Assembly: GCF_001672895.1 (NCBI RefSeq)
Contig: NZ_LZKP01000031.1
Location: 1 to 57,481, forward strand
Reading direction: 5' to 3'
Source: Mycobacterium sp. E740
GTDB taxonomy: Bacteria > Actinomycetota > Actinomycetes > Mycobacteriales > Mycobacteriaceae
Length of the DNA stretch: 57,481 nucleotides
Shown here: positions 28,740 to 40,282 of the stretch, piece by piece
Layout: every line of letters begins with the position of its first letter
Position numbering within the stretch: the stretch's first letter is position 1
Position numbers and translations under genes: made by a program
Notes under the pieces: generated by a model
What the model was told of the DNA's origin: nothing
The model's database searches: none
The model's input: the letters and a program-made list of their open reading frames with translations, nothing else

Positions 28740-29506
28740 CCACACTGGAAATCAAAGACCTGCACGTCTCGGTCCACACTCCCGAGCAGACCGAGATCCC
28801 GATCCTCAAAGGTGTGAACCTGACCGTGAAGTCGGGGGAGACGCACGCGGTGATGGGCCCCAACGGATCCGGCAAGTCCACGTTGTCGTACGCGATCGCC
28901 GGCCACCCGAAGTACACGGTGACATCGGGGTCGATCACGTTGGACGGCCAGGACGTACTGGAGATGAGCATCGACGAGCGTGCGCGCGCGGGCCTGTTCC
29001 TGGCGATGCAGTACCCGGTCGAGGTGCCGGGGGTGTCGATGTCGAACTTCCTGCGCACCGCAGCGACGGCCGTGCGCGGTGAGGCGCCGAAGCTGCGGCA
29101 CTGGGTCAAAGAGGTCAAGTCCGCGATGGGCGAGCTCGGTATCGACGCGTCGTTCTCCGAACGCAGTGTCAACGAAGGGTTTTCGGGCGGCGAGAAGAAA
29201 CGCCACGAGATCCTGCAACTGGCTCTGCTCAAACCGAAGATCGCGATACTCGACGAGACCGACTCCGGCTTGGACGTCGACGCGCTGCGCGTGGTCAGCG
29301 AGGGCGTCAACCGGTACGCCGAGACCGAACACGGTGGGGTGCTGCTGATCACCCACTACACCCGCATCCTGCGTTACATCCAGCCGCAGTTCGTGCACGT
29401 GTTCGTCGACGGCCGCATCGTCACCTCCGGCGGCCCGGAACTCGCCGACGAGCTCGAGGAGAACGGTTACGTCCGGTTCACCCAGACGGCGGGCGCGGAG
29501 GCGTAA
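28736..29506 (+). CDS. sufC: Fe-S cluster assembly ATPase SufC
   Basis: ABC-type ATPase that drives conformational change in the SufB-SufD scaffold. 256 residues: Walker A VMGPNGSGKSTLSYA, the SufC-specific LFLAMQYPVEVPGVSMSNFLR, the signature FSGGEKKRHEILQLAL, Walker B IAILDETDSGLDVDALRVV and the H-loop LLITHYTRILRYI. The ATG overlaps the sufD stop (ATGA). sufS follows after three bases. Confidence 0.96.
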   Translation: MTTLEIKDLHVSVHTPEQTEIPILKGVNLTVKSGETHAVMGPNGSGKSTLSYAIAGHPKYTVTSGSITLDGQDVLEMSIDERARAGLFLAMQYPVEVPGVSMSNFLRTAATAVRGEAPKLRHWVKEVKSAMGELGIDASFSERSVNEGFSGGEKKRHEILQLALLKPKIAILDETDSGLDVDALRVVSEGVNRYAETEHGGVLLITHYTRILRYIQPQFVHVFVDGRIVTSGGPELADELEENGYVRFTQTAGAEA

Positions 29507-30763
<1,257 letters not shown>

Positions 30764-30764
30764 C

Positions 30765-31223
30765 GTGCGGCTCGAGCAGATGTACCAGGAAGTGATCCTC
30801 GATCACTACAAGCACCCACACCACCGCGGGCTGCGTGAGCCGTTCGGCGCCGAAGTCCGCCACGTCAACCCCACGTGCGGCGACGAGGTGACGTTGCGGG
30901 TGGCGCTGTCCGGCGACGGTGAGCAGATCGAGGACATCTCGTATGACGGCCAGGGTTGTTCTATCAGCCAGGCGTCCACGTCGGTGCTGACCGATCAACT
31001 GATCGGCCGAAGCGTCGGCGACGCCCTCAAGACTGTGGCCGCGTTCAGCGAGATGATCTCGTCGCGGGGAACGGTCGAAGGCGACGAAGAGGTGATCGGG
31101 GACGGCATCGCATTCGCCGGTGTCGCGAAGTACCCGGCGCGGGTGAAGTGCGCGTTGCTGGGTTGGATGGCTTTCAAAGACGCGCTCGCACAAGCGTCTG
31201 AGGATTTTCAGGAGGCAGGATGA
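30765..31223 (+). CDS. sufU: zinc-dependent sulfurtransferase SufU (IscU-like)
   Basis: Accepts persulfide sulfur from SufS and passes it to the scaffold, in Gram-positives usually as a Zn protein. The 152 residues start VRLEQMYQEVILDHYKHPHHRGL and have the three conserved cysteines in NPTCGDEV, YDGQGCSISQAS and ARVKCALLGW. The GTG at 30765 gives the homologous N-terminus. The stop overlaps the sufT ATG (ATGA). Confidence 0.95.
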   Translation: MRLEQMYQEVILDHYKHPHHRGLREPFGAEVRHVNPTCGDEVTLRVALSGDGEQIEDISYDGQGCSISQASTSVLTDQLIGRSVGDALKTVAAFSEMISSRGTVEGDEEVIGDGIAFAGVAKYPARVKCALLGWMAFKDALAQASEDFQEAG

Positions 31224-31567
31224 GTGACACCGCAGTGCCGAACGAGGAGTTCTTGTTCGATCTCGAGGAGGCGATGCGCGACGTCGTCGATCCCGAGCTC
31301 GGGATCAACGTCGTCGACCTCGGTCTCGTCTACGGGATCAACGTCGAGCAGGGGGAGCAGGGAAAGGTCGCGCTGATCGACATGACACTGACGTCGGCGG
31401 CCTGCCCGCTGACCGATGTGATCGAAGATCAGTCGCGAACCGCCCTGGTGGGCGCTGGGCTGGTCAACGAACTGAGGATCAACTGGGTGTGGAATCCGCC
31501 GTGGGGCCCGGACAAGATCACCGAGGACGGCCGCGAGCAGCTCCGGGCGCTGGGCTTCACCGTCTGA
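31220..31567 (+). CDS. sufT: SUF system Fe-S assembly protein SufT (DUF59/MIP18 family)
   Basis: MIP18-like protein that helps maturation of Fe-S proteins; last gene of the suf operon. The 115 residues show EEAMRDVVDPELGINVVDLGLVYGI and then TLTSAACPLTDVIEDQ with the single conserved Cys, and a C-terminal NWVWNPPWGPDKITEDGREQLRALGF. The ATG overlaps the sufU stop, with AGGAGGC just upstream, so it is well coupled. Confidence 0.94.
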   Translation: MSDTAVPNEEFLFDLEEAMRDVVDPELGINVVDLGLVYGINVEQGEQGKVALIDMTLTSAACPLTDVIEDQSRTALVGAGLVNELRINWVWNPPWGPDKITEDGREQLRALGFTV

Positions 31568-31571
31568 CCGC

Positions 31572-31604
31572 TTAGGCGCGGCGTTCCGATCAGTACGCGC
31601 CTAA
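31572..31604 (+). terminator. stem-loop after the suf operon
   Basis: TTAGGCGCG and CGCGCCTAA form perfect nine-base arms around a 15-base loop, starting five bases after the sufT stop. No U-run follows, as is common for mycobacterial terminators. It separates the suf operon from the transporter gene. Confidence 0.6.
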
Positions 31605-31644
31605 AGGTGTTCACGCCGACCGGATTCCGGGATCGTCGGCTGAT

Positions 31645-32961
31645 GTGTCGTTACTCGTAGACGAAGCCGTCCCGCGCGGGGCGGCGGAGAAGTCGAGGGT
31701 CCGCACGGCCCTGATCGCCAGCCTCGTCGGCACCACCATCGAGTGGTACGACTTCTTCCTCTACGCGACTGCGGCGAGCCTGGTCTTCAACCATGCTTTC
31801 TTTCCCAACCAGAGCTCGCTCGTCGGCACGCTGTTGTCGTTCGCCACCTTCGCGGTCGGCTTCGTGGTGCGCCCGATCGGCGGCTTCGTGTTCGGCCACG
31901 TCGGCGACCGCATCGGCAGGAAGAAGACGTTGGCGCTGACGATGATCCTAATGGGCGGCGCCACGGCGCTGATGGGTGTGCTGCCCACCGCCGCGCAGAT
32001 CGGCCTGCTCGCACCGATCCTGCTGTTGCTCCTGCGCGTCGTGCAAGGTTTCGCACTCGGTGGCGAGTGGGCAGGCGCGATCCTGCTGGCCGTCGAGCAC
32101 AGCCCACCACACCGGCGCGGCTTGGCCGGCAGTGTCCCTCAAGTCGGGCTCGCATTGGGCCTCGCGCTGGGCACCGGCGTGTTCGCACTACTCCAAATAG
32201 CCCTTCCCGTTGAGGCTTTCGAGTCCTACGGCTGGCGGATCGCCTTCCTGTTCAGCATCGTGCTGGTGGTCTTCGGGCTGGTGGTGCGATGGAAGGCCAC
32301 CGAGACACCGGCGTTCGAGAAGGTTCGCGACTCCGACGACCGCTCACGGGTGCCGCTGCGCGACGTGTTCCGCCGTCCGGCCTTGCGCGGCACGGTGCTC
32401 GGACTGCTGTCGCGGTGGGGTGAGGGCGCGGCGTTCAACACGTGGGGCGTGTTCGCGATCGCGTACGCGACGGGGACCCTCGGGCTCGAGCGGGTGCCGG
32501 TGCTCGTCGCGGTCACCGCCGCCGCACTTCTGATGGCGGTGTTGCTGCCCGTGTCGGGGCTGCTGGCCGACCGGTTCAGCCCGCGCGTGGTGTATGCCAC
32601 CGGGATCGCCGCGTACGCGGTCGCCGTGTTCCCGGTGTTCACACTCTTCGACACCCGCAGCCTGACCGCGTTCACACTCGGAATGATTTTGGTGTTCGGT
32701 GTGATTCACGCATGGTTCTACGGCGCGCAAGGCACGCTCTACGCGTCGCTGTATCCGGCGCGCATCCGCTACACCGGGCTGTCCACGGTCTACCAGTTGT
32801 CGGGCGTTTACTCGTCGGGGCTGACCCCGCTGATCCTCACCGCGCTGATCGCCGCGGCGGACAACGCGCCGTGGCTGGCCTGCACGTACCTCGTGGCGAC
32901 CGCCACCATCAGCGTGGTGGCGACAGCGCTGTTGCGGCCGACGCCATTACAGGAAATCTGA
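31645..32961 (+). CDS. MFS transporter, metabolite:H+ symporter (MHS) family
   Basis: 438 residues, twelve predicted transmembrane segments. The N-terminus TTIEWYDFFLYATAASLVFNHAFFP is diagnostic for the MHS family (ShiA/ProP/KgtP-like). The loop 2-3 motif GHVGDRIGRKKTLAL is present, as is QGFALGGEWAGAILLAVEH. Family members import shikimate, alpha-ketoglutarate, proline/betaine and similar acids; the substrate is not readable. The start GTG has no clear ribosome-binding site. In M. tuberculosis other genes (Rv1467c-Rv1469) occupy this place between sufT and trxA. Confidence 0.88.
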   Translation: MSLLVDEAVPRGAAEKSRVRTALIASLVGTTIEWYDFFLYATAASLVFNHAFFPNQSSLVGTLLSFATFAVGFVVRPIGGFVFGHVGDRIGRKKTLALTMILMGGATALMGVLPTAAQIGLLAPILLLLLRVVQGFALGGEWAGAILLAVEHSPPHRRGLAGSVPQVGLALGLALGTGVFALLQIALPVEAFESYGWRIAFLFSIVLVVFGLVVRWKATETPAFEKVRDSDDRSRVPLRDVFRRPALRGTVLGLLSRWGEGAAFNTWGVFAIAYATGTLGLERVPVLVAVTAAALLMAVLLPVSGLLADRFSPRVVYATGIAAYAVAVFPVFTLFDTRSLTAFTLGMILVFGVIHAWFYGAQGTLYASLYPARIRYTGLSTVYQLSGVYSSGLTPLILTALIAAADNAPWLACTYLVATATISVVATALLRPTPLQEI

Positions 32962-32996
32962 CTTTTCCGGCCCCGGGGCGTGCCCACAATAGGGCG

Positions 32997-33527
32997 ATGG
33001 TCACGGTGCCGGCTTTGGTGTGGCGAGGGGGCTTCATCGGTCGCGCACTGATGACGGGCGGCGCCGTCGGGCTCTGCGTGGGTGCGCTGGCGTGGCTCGA
33101 CTCGGGGTTCGTGATCACCGGTGTCATCGTCACGGTCGTCGTCGGCACGTTCTATGGGGTGTGGATGGCACGCCGGATGGCCCGGTACTGGCCCGGTGCC
33201 GACACGTTGTCCGCGGACGACCGCGTCGCGGTGGCGCGCGCGACTCGGCGGGGGCAGCGACTTGCCGACGCGAGACTGTCCGGCGCGGCGGCCGACTACG
33301 CCCGAGGCATGAAAGCCGCAGCCGAGGAGGCCCGGCCCCTGCGGTGGCTGCTGATGCTCGTTCTGATCGTCGCCGTCGCCGCCGCCGTCGCCGATGCCGT
33401 GTTCGGTTCCTGGGGCAACGCGGTCGTCTCGGTCGTCTACCTCGCCGCACTGCTGGCCGAGATGTTCTGGTGGCCCCGACAGCAGGCCCGTCTGCTGGCC
33501 AACGCGCACGCCGCCGCCGCCCCGTAG
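32997..33527 (+). CDS. small membrane protein, function unknown
   Basis: 176 residues with two N-terminal hydrophobic segments (about residues 16-52), a charged middle (ARRMARYWPGADTLSADDRVAVARATRRGQRLADARL), then two more hydrophobic segments near the C-terminus. No catalytic motif is visible. The ATG at 32997 is preferred over much longer extensions into the transporter gene; CACAAT sits six bases before it. It lies just upstream of trxA but has its own likely promoter. Role unknown. Confidence 0.7.
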   Translation: MVTVPALVWRGGFIGRALMTGGAVGLCVGALAWLDSGFVITGVIVTVVVGTFYGVWMARRMARYWPGADTLSADDRVAVARATRRGQRLADARLSGAAADYARGMKAAAEEARPLRWLLMLVLIVAVAAAVADAVFGSWGNAVVSVVYLAALLAEMFWWPRQQARLLANAHAAAAP

Positions 33528-33567
33528 GCTGGGAACACCCGGCTGAACACCAGCGTTAGGAAGCAAC

Positions 33568-33933
33568 GTGGCTACCCAAGACATCACCGCCGAACAATTC
33601 AACGACACCATCAACGGCAACGAGATCGTGCTGGTGGACTTCTGGGCGTCCTGGTGTGGCCCCTGCAGAGCATTCGCCCCCACTTTCGCAGCGTCGTCAG
33701 AGCAGCACCCCGACGTGGTCTACGCCAAGGTCGACACCGAGGCGGAGCAGGAGTTGGCCGCGGCTGCGGAAATCCGGTCGATCCCCACGTTGATGGCCTT
33801 CAAGAAGGGCAAGCTGGTGTTCAACCAGGCCGGCGCTCTGCCCCCGGCCGCTCTCGAGGAACTTGTGCAACGGGTCAAGGAGTTCGACATCGACGCCGCG
33901 ATCGCAGCTCAGGACAACGGGCAGCCGGAGTGA
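33568..33933 (+). CDS. trxA: thioredoxin
   Basis: Cytosolic disulfide reductase. 121 residues with the active site WASWCGPCRAFAP (Cys30, Cys33) and the cis-Pro loop RSIPTLMAFKKGKLVFNQAG. The GTG has an AGGAAG site ten bases upstream. Position corresponds to Rv1470 (TrxA). No thioredoxin reductase gene is adjacent; a separate -10 box precedes the next gene. Confidence 0.94.
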   Translation: MATQDITAEQFNDTINGNEIVLVDFWASWCGPCRAFAPTFAASSEQHPDVVYAKVDTEAEQELAAAAEIRSIPTLMAFKKGKLVFNQAGALPPAALEELVQRVKEFDIDAAIAAQDNGQPE

Positions 33934-33947
33934 GGCCGCGCACGCGA

Positions 33948-33953
33948 TAGCGT
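33948..33953 (+). promoter_or_regulatory. -10 box of echA12 (leaderless type)
   Basis: TAGCGT fits TANNNT and is followed by seven bases and the GTG at 33961. No Shine-Dalgarno is present. It supports the start at 33961 rather than the slightly longer frame from 33952. Confidence 0.5.
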
Positions 33954-33960
33954 GCAGTGC

Positions 33961-34785
33961 GTGAGCGAGCAGACAGACAACTTCGTCCTGGTCGACCGGC
34001 CGCGACCCGGCGTCGCGCTGGTGACGCTGAACCGGCCCGAGCGGATGAACTCCATGGCGTTCGACGTGATGGTTCCGCTCAAGAAGGTGCTCGAGGAGCT
34101 CACCTTCGACAACGCCGTGCGGGCGGTCGTGCTGACCGGCGCCGGGCGCGGGTTCTCCTCCGGCGCGGACCACAAGTCGGCAGGTTCGGTGCCGCACATC
34201 GACGGGCTGACCCGGCCCACGTTCGCGCTGCGGTCGATGGAGGTGCTCGACGACGTCATCCTCGCGCTGCGCAAGATGCACCAGCCGGTGATCGCGGCGG
34301 TCAACGGTGCGGCAATCGGCGGGGGACTGTGCCTGGCGCTGGCCTGCGACATCCGGGTGGCGGCCGACGGCGCCTACTTCCGCGCGGCCGGCATCAACAA
34401 CGGCCTGACGGCCAGTGAACTGGGACTGTCGTACCTGCTGCCGCGCGCGATCGGCACCTCACGCGCGTTCGAGCTGATGCTGACCGGCCGTGACGTCGAC
34501 GCCGCCGAGGCCGAACGCATCGGGCTGGTGTCGCGCGCGGTCGCCGACGATCAGTTGCTCGACGCCTGCTATCAGCTGGCGGAGCGGATCGCGACGTTCT
34601 CCCGGCCCGGAATCGAGTTGACCAAGCGCACACTGTGGAGTGGACTGGACGCCGGTAGCCTGGAGGGGCATATGCAAGCCGAGGGCCTCGGACAACTCTT
34701 CGTCCGGTTGCTCACCGCCAACTTCGAAGAAGCGGTGGCGTCGCGCGCCGAGAAGCGCGCCCCGGTCTTCACCGACGACAAGTAA
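33961..34785 (+). CDS. echA12: enoyl-CoA hydratase/isomerase family protein EchA12
   Basis: Crotonase-fold protein, 274 residues, positional homologue of Rv1472. Oxyanion-hole motifs are GAGRGFSSGADHKSAG and NGAAIGGGLCLALACDIRVAA. AELGLSYLLPRAIG-type ELGLSYLLPRAIGTSRAFELMLTGRDVDA and AERIGLVSRAV follow. The usual catalytic Glu positions are not all clear: the second site reads NGLTASELGLSY, which keeps one Glu, so hydratase activity is possible but not certain. GTG start. Confidence 0.9.
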   Translation: MSEQTDNFVLVDRPRPGVALVTLNRPERMNSMAFDVMVPLKKVLEELTFDNAVRAVVLTGAGRGFSSGADHKSAGSVPHIDGLTRPTFALRSMEVLDDVILALRKMHQPVIAAVNGAAIGGGLCLALACDIRVAADGAYFRAAGINNGLTASELGLSYLLPRAIGTSRAFELMLTGRDVDAAEAERIGLVSRAVADDQLLDACYQLAERIATFSRPGIELTKRTLWSGLDAGSLEGHMQAEGLGQLFVRLLTANFEEAVASRAEKRAPVFTDDK

Positions 34786-34797
34786 GGACATGACAGC

Positions 34798-36435
<1,638 letters not shown>

Positions 36436-36529
36436 CCCGGTTTGCGACCCGGCTGGCCAATTTGATCCGCGCGCGTGTAACTGCTTCCCACGCGGGGTAT
36501 GCGACGGGGCATCAAGTGGGGAGATGCTG

Positions 36530-36724
36530 ATGAAGAAGCTGGACAAGCCGAGAGACCAGTTGCTCAGCGAGTTGCGGAGTGCTTACGAGGGTGGCGCGAG
36601 CATTCGCACACTGGTCGCATCCACCGGTCGCTCGTACGGTTCGATCCACAGCATGCTGCGCGAGTCCGGCACCACGATGCGCAGCCGCGGCGGGCCGAAC
36701 CACCGCAGCAGGCGCGCCGGCTAG
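36530..36724 (+). CDS. small helix-turn-helix protein
   Basis: 64 residues, MKKLDKPRDQLLSELRSAYEGGASIRTLVASTGRSYGSIHSMLRESGTTMRSRGGPNHRSRR. The middle reads as a compact HTH (ASIRTLVASTGRSYGSIHSMLRESG) and the ends are basic. It matches the position and type of Rv1473A, annotated as a possible regulator. The ATG at 36530 is preferred over 36524, because GGGGAG (36518-36523) is six bases upstream of the former and touches the latter. It converges on the TetR gene with a four-base overlap. Confidence 0.8.
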   Translation: MKKLDKPRDQLLSELRSAYEGGASIRTLVASTGRSYGSIHSMLRESGTTMRSRGGPNHRSRRAG

Positions 36725-37290
36725 TCCGGCCGCTGGCGCAGGGACGCCTCGACGAGGTCCAGCACGGCGCCTAGTTTCTGCGGATCGTCTCCCGAAGCCA
36801 ACCGCGCGACCAGGCCGTCGAGAACCAGGTCGAGGTAGGTCTGCAGCACGGCGCTGGGTACGTCGTCACGCAACCGTCCCGCTTGCTTCTGCATTCGGAG
36901 TCGTTGATGGGTCGCCGCTGACAGTTCAGCCGACCGCTCCGACCAGCCACGGTGAAAATCAGGGTCGTTACGCAGTTTTCGCGCGATCTCCAGGCGCGTG
37001 GCCAGCCAGTCGAACTGGTCCGGCGCGGCGAGCACGTCGCGCATCACCTGGACCAGTCCCTCACGCGCGGCGACATCGGCCATCCGCTCCGCGTCCTCAC
37101 GCGCCAGCTCGAAGAACAGCGTGTCCTTGTCGCGGAAGTGATGGAAGATGGCGCCGCGCGACAGCCCGATCGTCTGCTCGAGCCGCCGCACGGTCGCCTT
37201 GTCGTAGCCGTACTCGGCGAAACACCGCCGGGCACCGTCGAGAATCTGCCGACGACGCGCCGCCAGGTGGTCGTCGGTGACCCGGGGCAC
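36721..37290 (-). CDS. acnR: TetR-family repressor of aconitase, AcnR-like
   Basis: 189 residues. N-terminal TetR HTH: RRRQILDGARRCFAEYGYDKATVRRLEQTIGLSRGAIFHHFRDKDTLFFELA. The C-terminal ligand domain follows with no distinct motif. It lies 16 bases downstream of acn on the same strand, the arrangement of Rv1475c-Rv1474c and of Corynebacterium acn-acnR, where AcnR represses aconitase. A sequence close to the reported AcnR site is found upstream of acn in this window (40214-40229). GTG start. Confidence 0.88.
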   Translation of the reverse strand: MPRVTDDHLAARRRQILDGARRCFAEYGYDKATVRRLEQTIGLSRGAIFHHFRDKDTLFFELAREDAERMADVAAREGLVQVMRDVLAAPDQFDWLATRLEIARKLRNDPDFHRGWSERSAELSAATHQRLRMQKQAGRLRDDVPSAVLQTYLDLVLDGLVARLASGDDPQKLGAVLDLVEASLRQRPD

Positions 37291-37306
37291 GGGGTGTCCG
37301 TACCTT

Positions 37307-40153
37307 CTACTGGGTCTTCAACATGTTGCGCAGCACGTACTGCAAGATGCCGCCGTTGCGGTAGTAGTCGGCCTCCCCGGGGGTGTCGATACGCACCACC
37401 GCGTCGAACTCGACCGGGTCGCCACCCTCCTTGGTGGCTTTGACCTTCACCGTCTTCGGCGTCTTGCCCTCGTTGAGTTCCTCGATGCCGGTGATGTCGA
37501 ACGTCTCACTGCCGTCGAGGTTCAGCGACTCCGAGGACTCGCCCTCGGGGAACTGCAACGGGATCACGCCCATGCCGATCAGGTTCGACCGGTGGATTCG
37601 CTCGAACGACTCGGCGATCACCGCGCGCACCCCCAGCAGGCGGGTGCCCTTGGCCGCCCAGTCCCGCGACGAGCCGGACCCGTACTCCTTGCCACCGAGT
37701 ACAACCAGCGGAATGTCTTGCGCGGCATAGTTTTGCGCGGCGTCGTAGATGAAAGCCTGCTCGCCGTCGTTGGTGAAGTCGCGCGTGTAGCCGCCGGACA
37801 CGTCGTCGAGCAACTGGTTGCGCAACCGGATGTTCGCGAACGTGCCGCGGATCATCACTTCGTGGTTGCCGCGGCGCGACCCGTAGGAGTTGTAGTCCTT
37901 CTTCTCGACGCCGTTCTCCTCGAGGTACTGCGCGGCGGGCGTGCCCGGCTTGATGCTGCCGGCCGGGGAGATGTGGTCGGTGGTGACCGAATCACCAAGC
38001 AGCGCAAGCACTCTGGCGCCCTGGATGTCGCTCACCGGCTCCGGCTCGGCCGGCATACCGTCGAAGTACGGCGGTTTGCGCACGTAGGTCGAGTCCTCGG
38101 CCCACTCGAAGGTGTTGCCCTCCGGCGTCGGCAGGTTGCGCCAGCGTTCGTCGCCCTTGAACACGTCGGCGTAGTTCTTGGTGAACATCTCGGTGTTGAT
38201 CGCCGAGGCGATGGTGTCGTCGATGTCCTTCTGCGACGGCCAGATGTCCTTGAGGAACACCTCGTTGCCGTCCTCGTCGGTGCCCAGGCAGTCGGACTCG
38301 AAGTCGAAGTCCATCGTGCCCGCCAGCGCGTAGGCGATCACCAGCGGCGGCGACGCGAGATAGTTCATCTTGACGTCGGGGTTGATGCGGCCCTCGAAGT
38401 TGCGGTTACCCGACAGCACCGCGGTCACGGCGAGGTCGGCGTCGTTGACCGCCTTGGAGATCTCCTCGGGCAGCGGACCGGAGTTGCCGATACACGTCGT
38501 GCAGCCGTAGCCGACGAGGTAGAAACCGAGCTTCTCCAGGTACGGCCACAGCCCGGCGTTCTCGTAGTAGTCGGTGACGACCTGCGAGCCCGGCGCCATC
38601 GTGGTCTTCACCCATGGCTTGGAGGCCAGGCCCTTCTCGACGGCGTTCTTGGCGAGCAGCGCCGCGCCGAGCATCACTTCCGGATTGGACGTGTTGGTGC
38701 ACGACGTGATCGCGGCGATCACGACCGCGCCATGGTCGAGGACGAACTCGCCCAGCTCGTCGGAGGCGACCTTCACCGGCTTGCTCGGGCGGCCCTCGGG
38801 CTCGGTCGCCGCCGTCTCGACACGCTCTTCCGAAGCGCCGTTGGTGGCGAACTCGGTGTTGCGCACGGCATCGCTGGCGGGGAAGGTCTCGTCGACGGCC
38901 TCGTCCAGCTTGGAGTACTCCGGTTCCTTGGCGTCGTCGCCGACGTAGTCGGCAATGTCGCGGCGGAAGGCGCTCTTGGCCTCGTTGAGCGCGATGCGGT
39001 CCTGCGGGCGCTTCGGCCCCGCGATCGAGGGCACCACGTCGGACAGGTCGAGTTCGATGTACTCCGAGAACTTGGGCTCCCGCTCCGGGTCGTGCCACAT
39101 GCCCTGTTCCTTGGCGTAGGCCTCGACCAGCGCCAGCTGCTCGTCGCTGCGTCCGGTCATCCGCAGGTAGTCGATCGTGACGTCGTCGATCGGGAAAATC
39201 GCTGCGGTCGAACCGAATTCGGGGCTCATGTTGCCCAGCGTGGCGCGGTTGGCCAGCGGCACCTCCGCGACGCCTTCGCCGTAGAACTCGACGAACTTGC
39301 CGACCACGCCGTGCTCACGCAGCATCTCGGTGGCGGTGAGCACGATGTCCGTGGCGGTGACCCCTGCCGGACGCTCGCCGGTCAGCTTGAATCCGACCAC
39401 CCGGGGGATCAGCATCGACACCGGCTGGCCGAGCATCGCCGCCTCGGCCTCGATACCGCCGACGCCCCAGCCCAGCACGCCCAGGCCGTTGACCATCGTG
39501 GTGTGGCTGTCGGTGCCCACGCAGGTGTCGGGATATGCCACGCCGTCGCGCTCCCAGACCACGCGGGCCAGGTACTCGATGTTGACCTGGTGCACGATCC
39601 CGGTGCCCGGCGGCACGACCTTGAAGTCGTCGAACGCGCCCTGGCCCCAGCGCAGGAACTGGTAGCGCTCGCCGTTGCGCTCGTACTCGATCTCGACGTT
39701 GCGCTCGAACGCGTCCTCGCGGCCGAACAGGTCGGCGATGACCGAGTGGTCGATCACCAGGTCCGCGGGGGCGAGCGGGTTGACCTTCTCGCGGTCGCCG
39801 CCCAGATCGCCGATCGCCTCACGCATGGTGGCGAGGTCGACGATGCACGGCACACCGGTGAAGTCCTGCATGACCACGCGGGCCGGGGTGAACTGGATCT
39901 CCACGCTGGGCTCGGCCTCGGGGTCCCAGTTGGCGAGCGCCTCGATGTGGTCCTTGGTGATGTTCTTGCCGTCCTCGGTGCGCAGCAGGTTCTCGGCCAG
40001 CACCTTGAGGCTGTAGGGCAGCTTCTCCATGCCCTTCACCGCGTCGAGGCGGTAGATCTCGTAGCTCTTGTCCCCGACCTGGAGGGAGTCGCGCGCATCG
40101 AAAGAATTGACAGAAGAAGAGTTGTCCGTCTTGTCGTTATTACCTTTGCTCAC
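37307..40153 (-). CDS. acn: aconitate hydratase A
   Basis: Isomerises citrate to isocitrate in the TCA cycle and may bind RNA when its cluster is lost. The 948 residues include the cluster cysteines in [14 protein letters not shown] and [15 protein letters not shown] and the substrate loops [25 protein letters not shown] and [14 protein letters not shown]. The N-terminus has an extra polar stretch ([18 protein letters not shown]) with AT-rich codons. The GTG has GGGAG five bases upstream. acnR follows after 16 bases. Confidence 0.97.
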   Translation of the reverse strand: MSKGNNDKTDNSSSVNSFDARDSLQVGDKSYEIYRLDAVKGMEKLPYSLKVLAENLLRTEDGKNITKDHIEALANWDPEAEPSVEIQFTPARVVMQDFTGVPCIVDLATMREAIGDLGGDREKVNPLAPADLVIDHSVIADLFGREDAFERNVEIEYERNGERYQFLRWGQGAFDDFKVVPPGTGIVHQVNIEYLARVVWERDGVAYPDTCVGTDSHTTMVNGLGVLGWGVGGIEAEAAMLGQPVSMLIPRVVGFKLTGERPAGVTATDIVLTATEMLREHGVVGKFVEFYGEGVAEVPLANRATLGNMSPEFGSTAAIFPIDDVTIDYLRMTGRSDEQLALVEAYAKEQGMWHDPEREPKFSEYIELDLSDVVPSIAGPKRPQDRIALNEAKSAFRRDIADYVGDDAKEPEYSKLDEAVDETFPASDAVRNTEFATNGASEERVETAATEPEGRPSKPVKVASDELGEFVLDHGAVVIAAITSCTNTSNPEVMLGAALLAKNAVEKGLASKPWVKTTMAPGSQVVTDYYENAGLWPYLEKLGFYLVGYGCTTCIGNSGPLPEEISKAVNDADLAVTAVLSGNRNFEGRINPDVKMNYLASPPLVIAYALAGTMDFDFESDCLGTDEDGNEVFLKDIWPSQKDIDDTIASAINTEMFTKNYADVFKGDERWRNLPTPEGNTFEWAEDSTYVRKPPYFDGMPAEPEPVSDIQGARVLALLGDSVTTDHISPAGSIKPGTPAAQYLEENGVEKKDYNSYGSRRGNHEVMIRGTFANIRLRNQLLDDVSGGYTRDFTNDGEQAFIYDAAQNYAAQDIPLVVLGGKEYGSGSSRDWAAKGTRLLGVRAVIAESFERIHRSNLIGMGVIPLQFPEGESSESLNLDGSETFDITGIEELNEGKTPKTVKVKATKEGGDPVEFDAVVRIDTPGEADYYRNGGILQYVLRNMLKTQ

Positions 40154-40206
40154 ATCAACTCCCGGCTAGTTCTCGCAGCCGACGGGCTGTGTCGACCGCG
40201 TTGACG

Positions 40207-40229
40207 ATCCTAACAGTACGCTTGTCCTG
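40207..40229 (-). promoter_or_regulatory. acn promoter -10 with overlapping AcnR-like operator
   Basis: On the minus strand TAGGAT (40207-40212) is a TANNNT match upstream of acn. Directly next to it CAGTACGCTTGTCCTG (40214-40229, plus strand) agrees with the published corynebacterial AcnR motif CAGNACnnncGTACTG, as I remember it, at all but two fixed positions. Binding there would cover the promoter. About 54 bases separate it from the acn GTG. Confidence 0.5.
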
Positions 40230-40257
40230 CAAACATCCAAGGGTGTCACCCCGCTGA

Positions 40258-40273
40258 GTACCCAATTGGGTAC
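40258..40273. promoter_or_regulatory. perfect 16-base palindrome GTACCCAATTGGGTAC
   Basis: A complete 16-base palindrome in the gap between acn and the divergent DUF6676 gene. Its right end overlaps TACGGT (40271-40276), a TANNNT match six bases before the GTG at 40283. It therefore sits on the probable promoter of that gene and reads as an operator for an unidentified dimeric regulator. Confidence 0.5.
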
Positions 40274-40282
40274 GGTTCTCCT

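Noticed and set aside
37277..40204. Open frame of 975 codons on the plus strand opposite acn
   Set aside because: It is the complement of a clear aconitase gene in high-GC DNA. The composition is His/Arg/Val-rich with no family motif, the usual shadow pattern.
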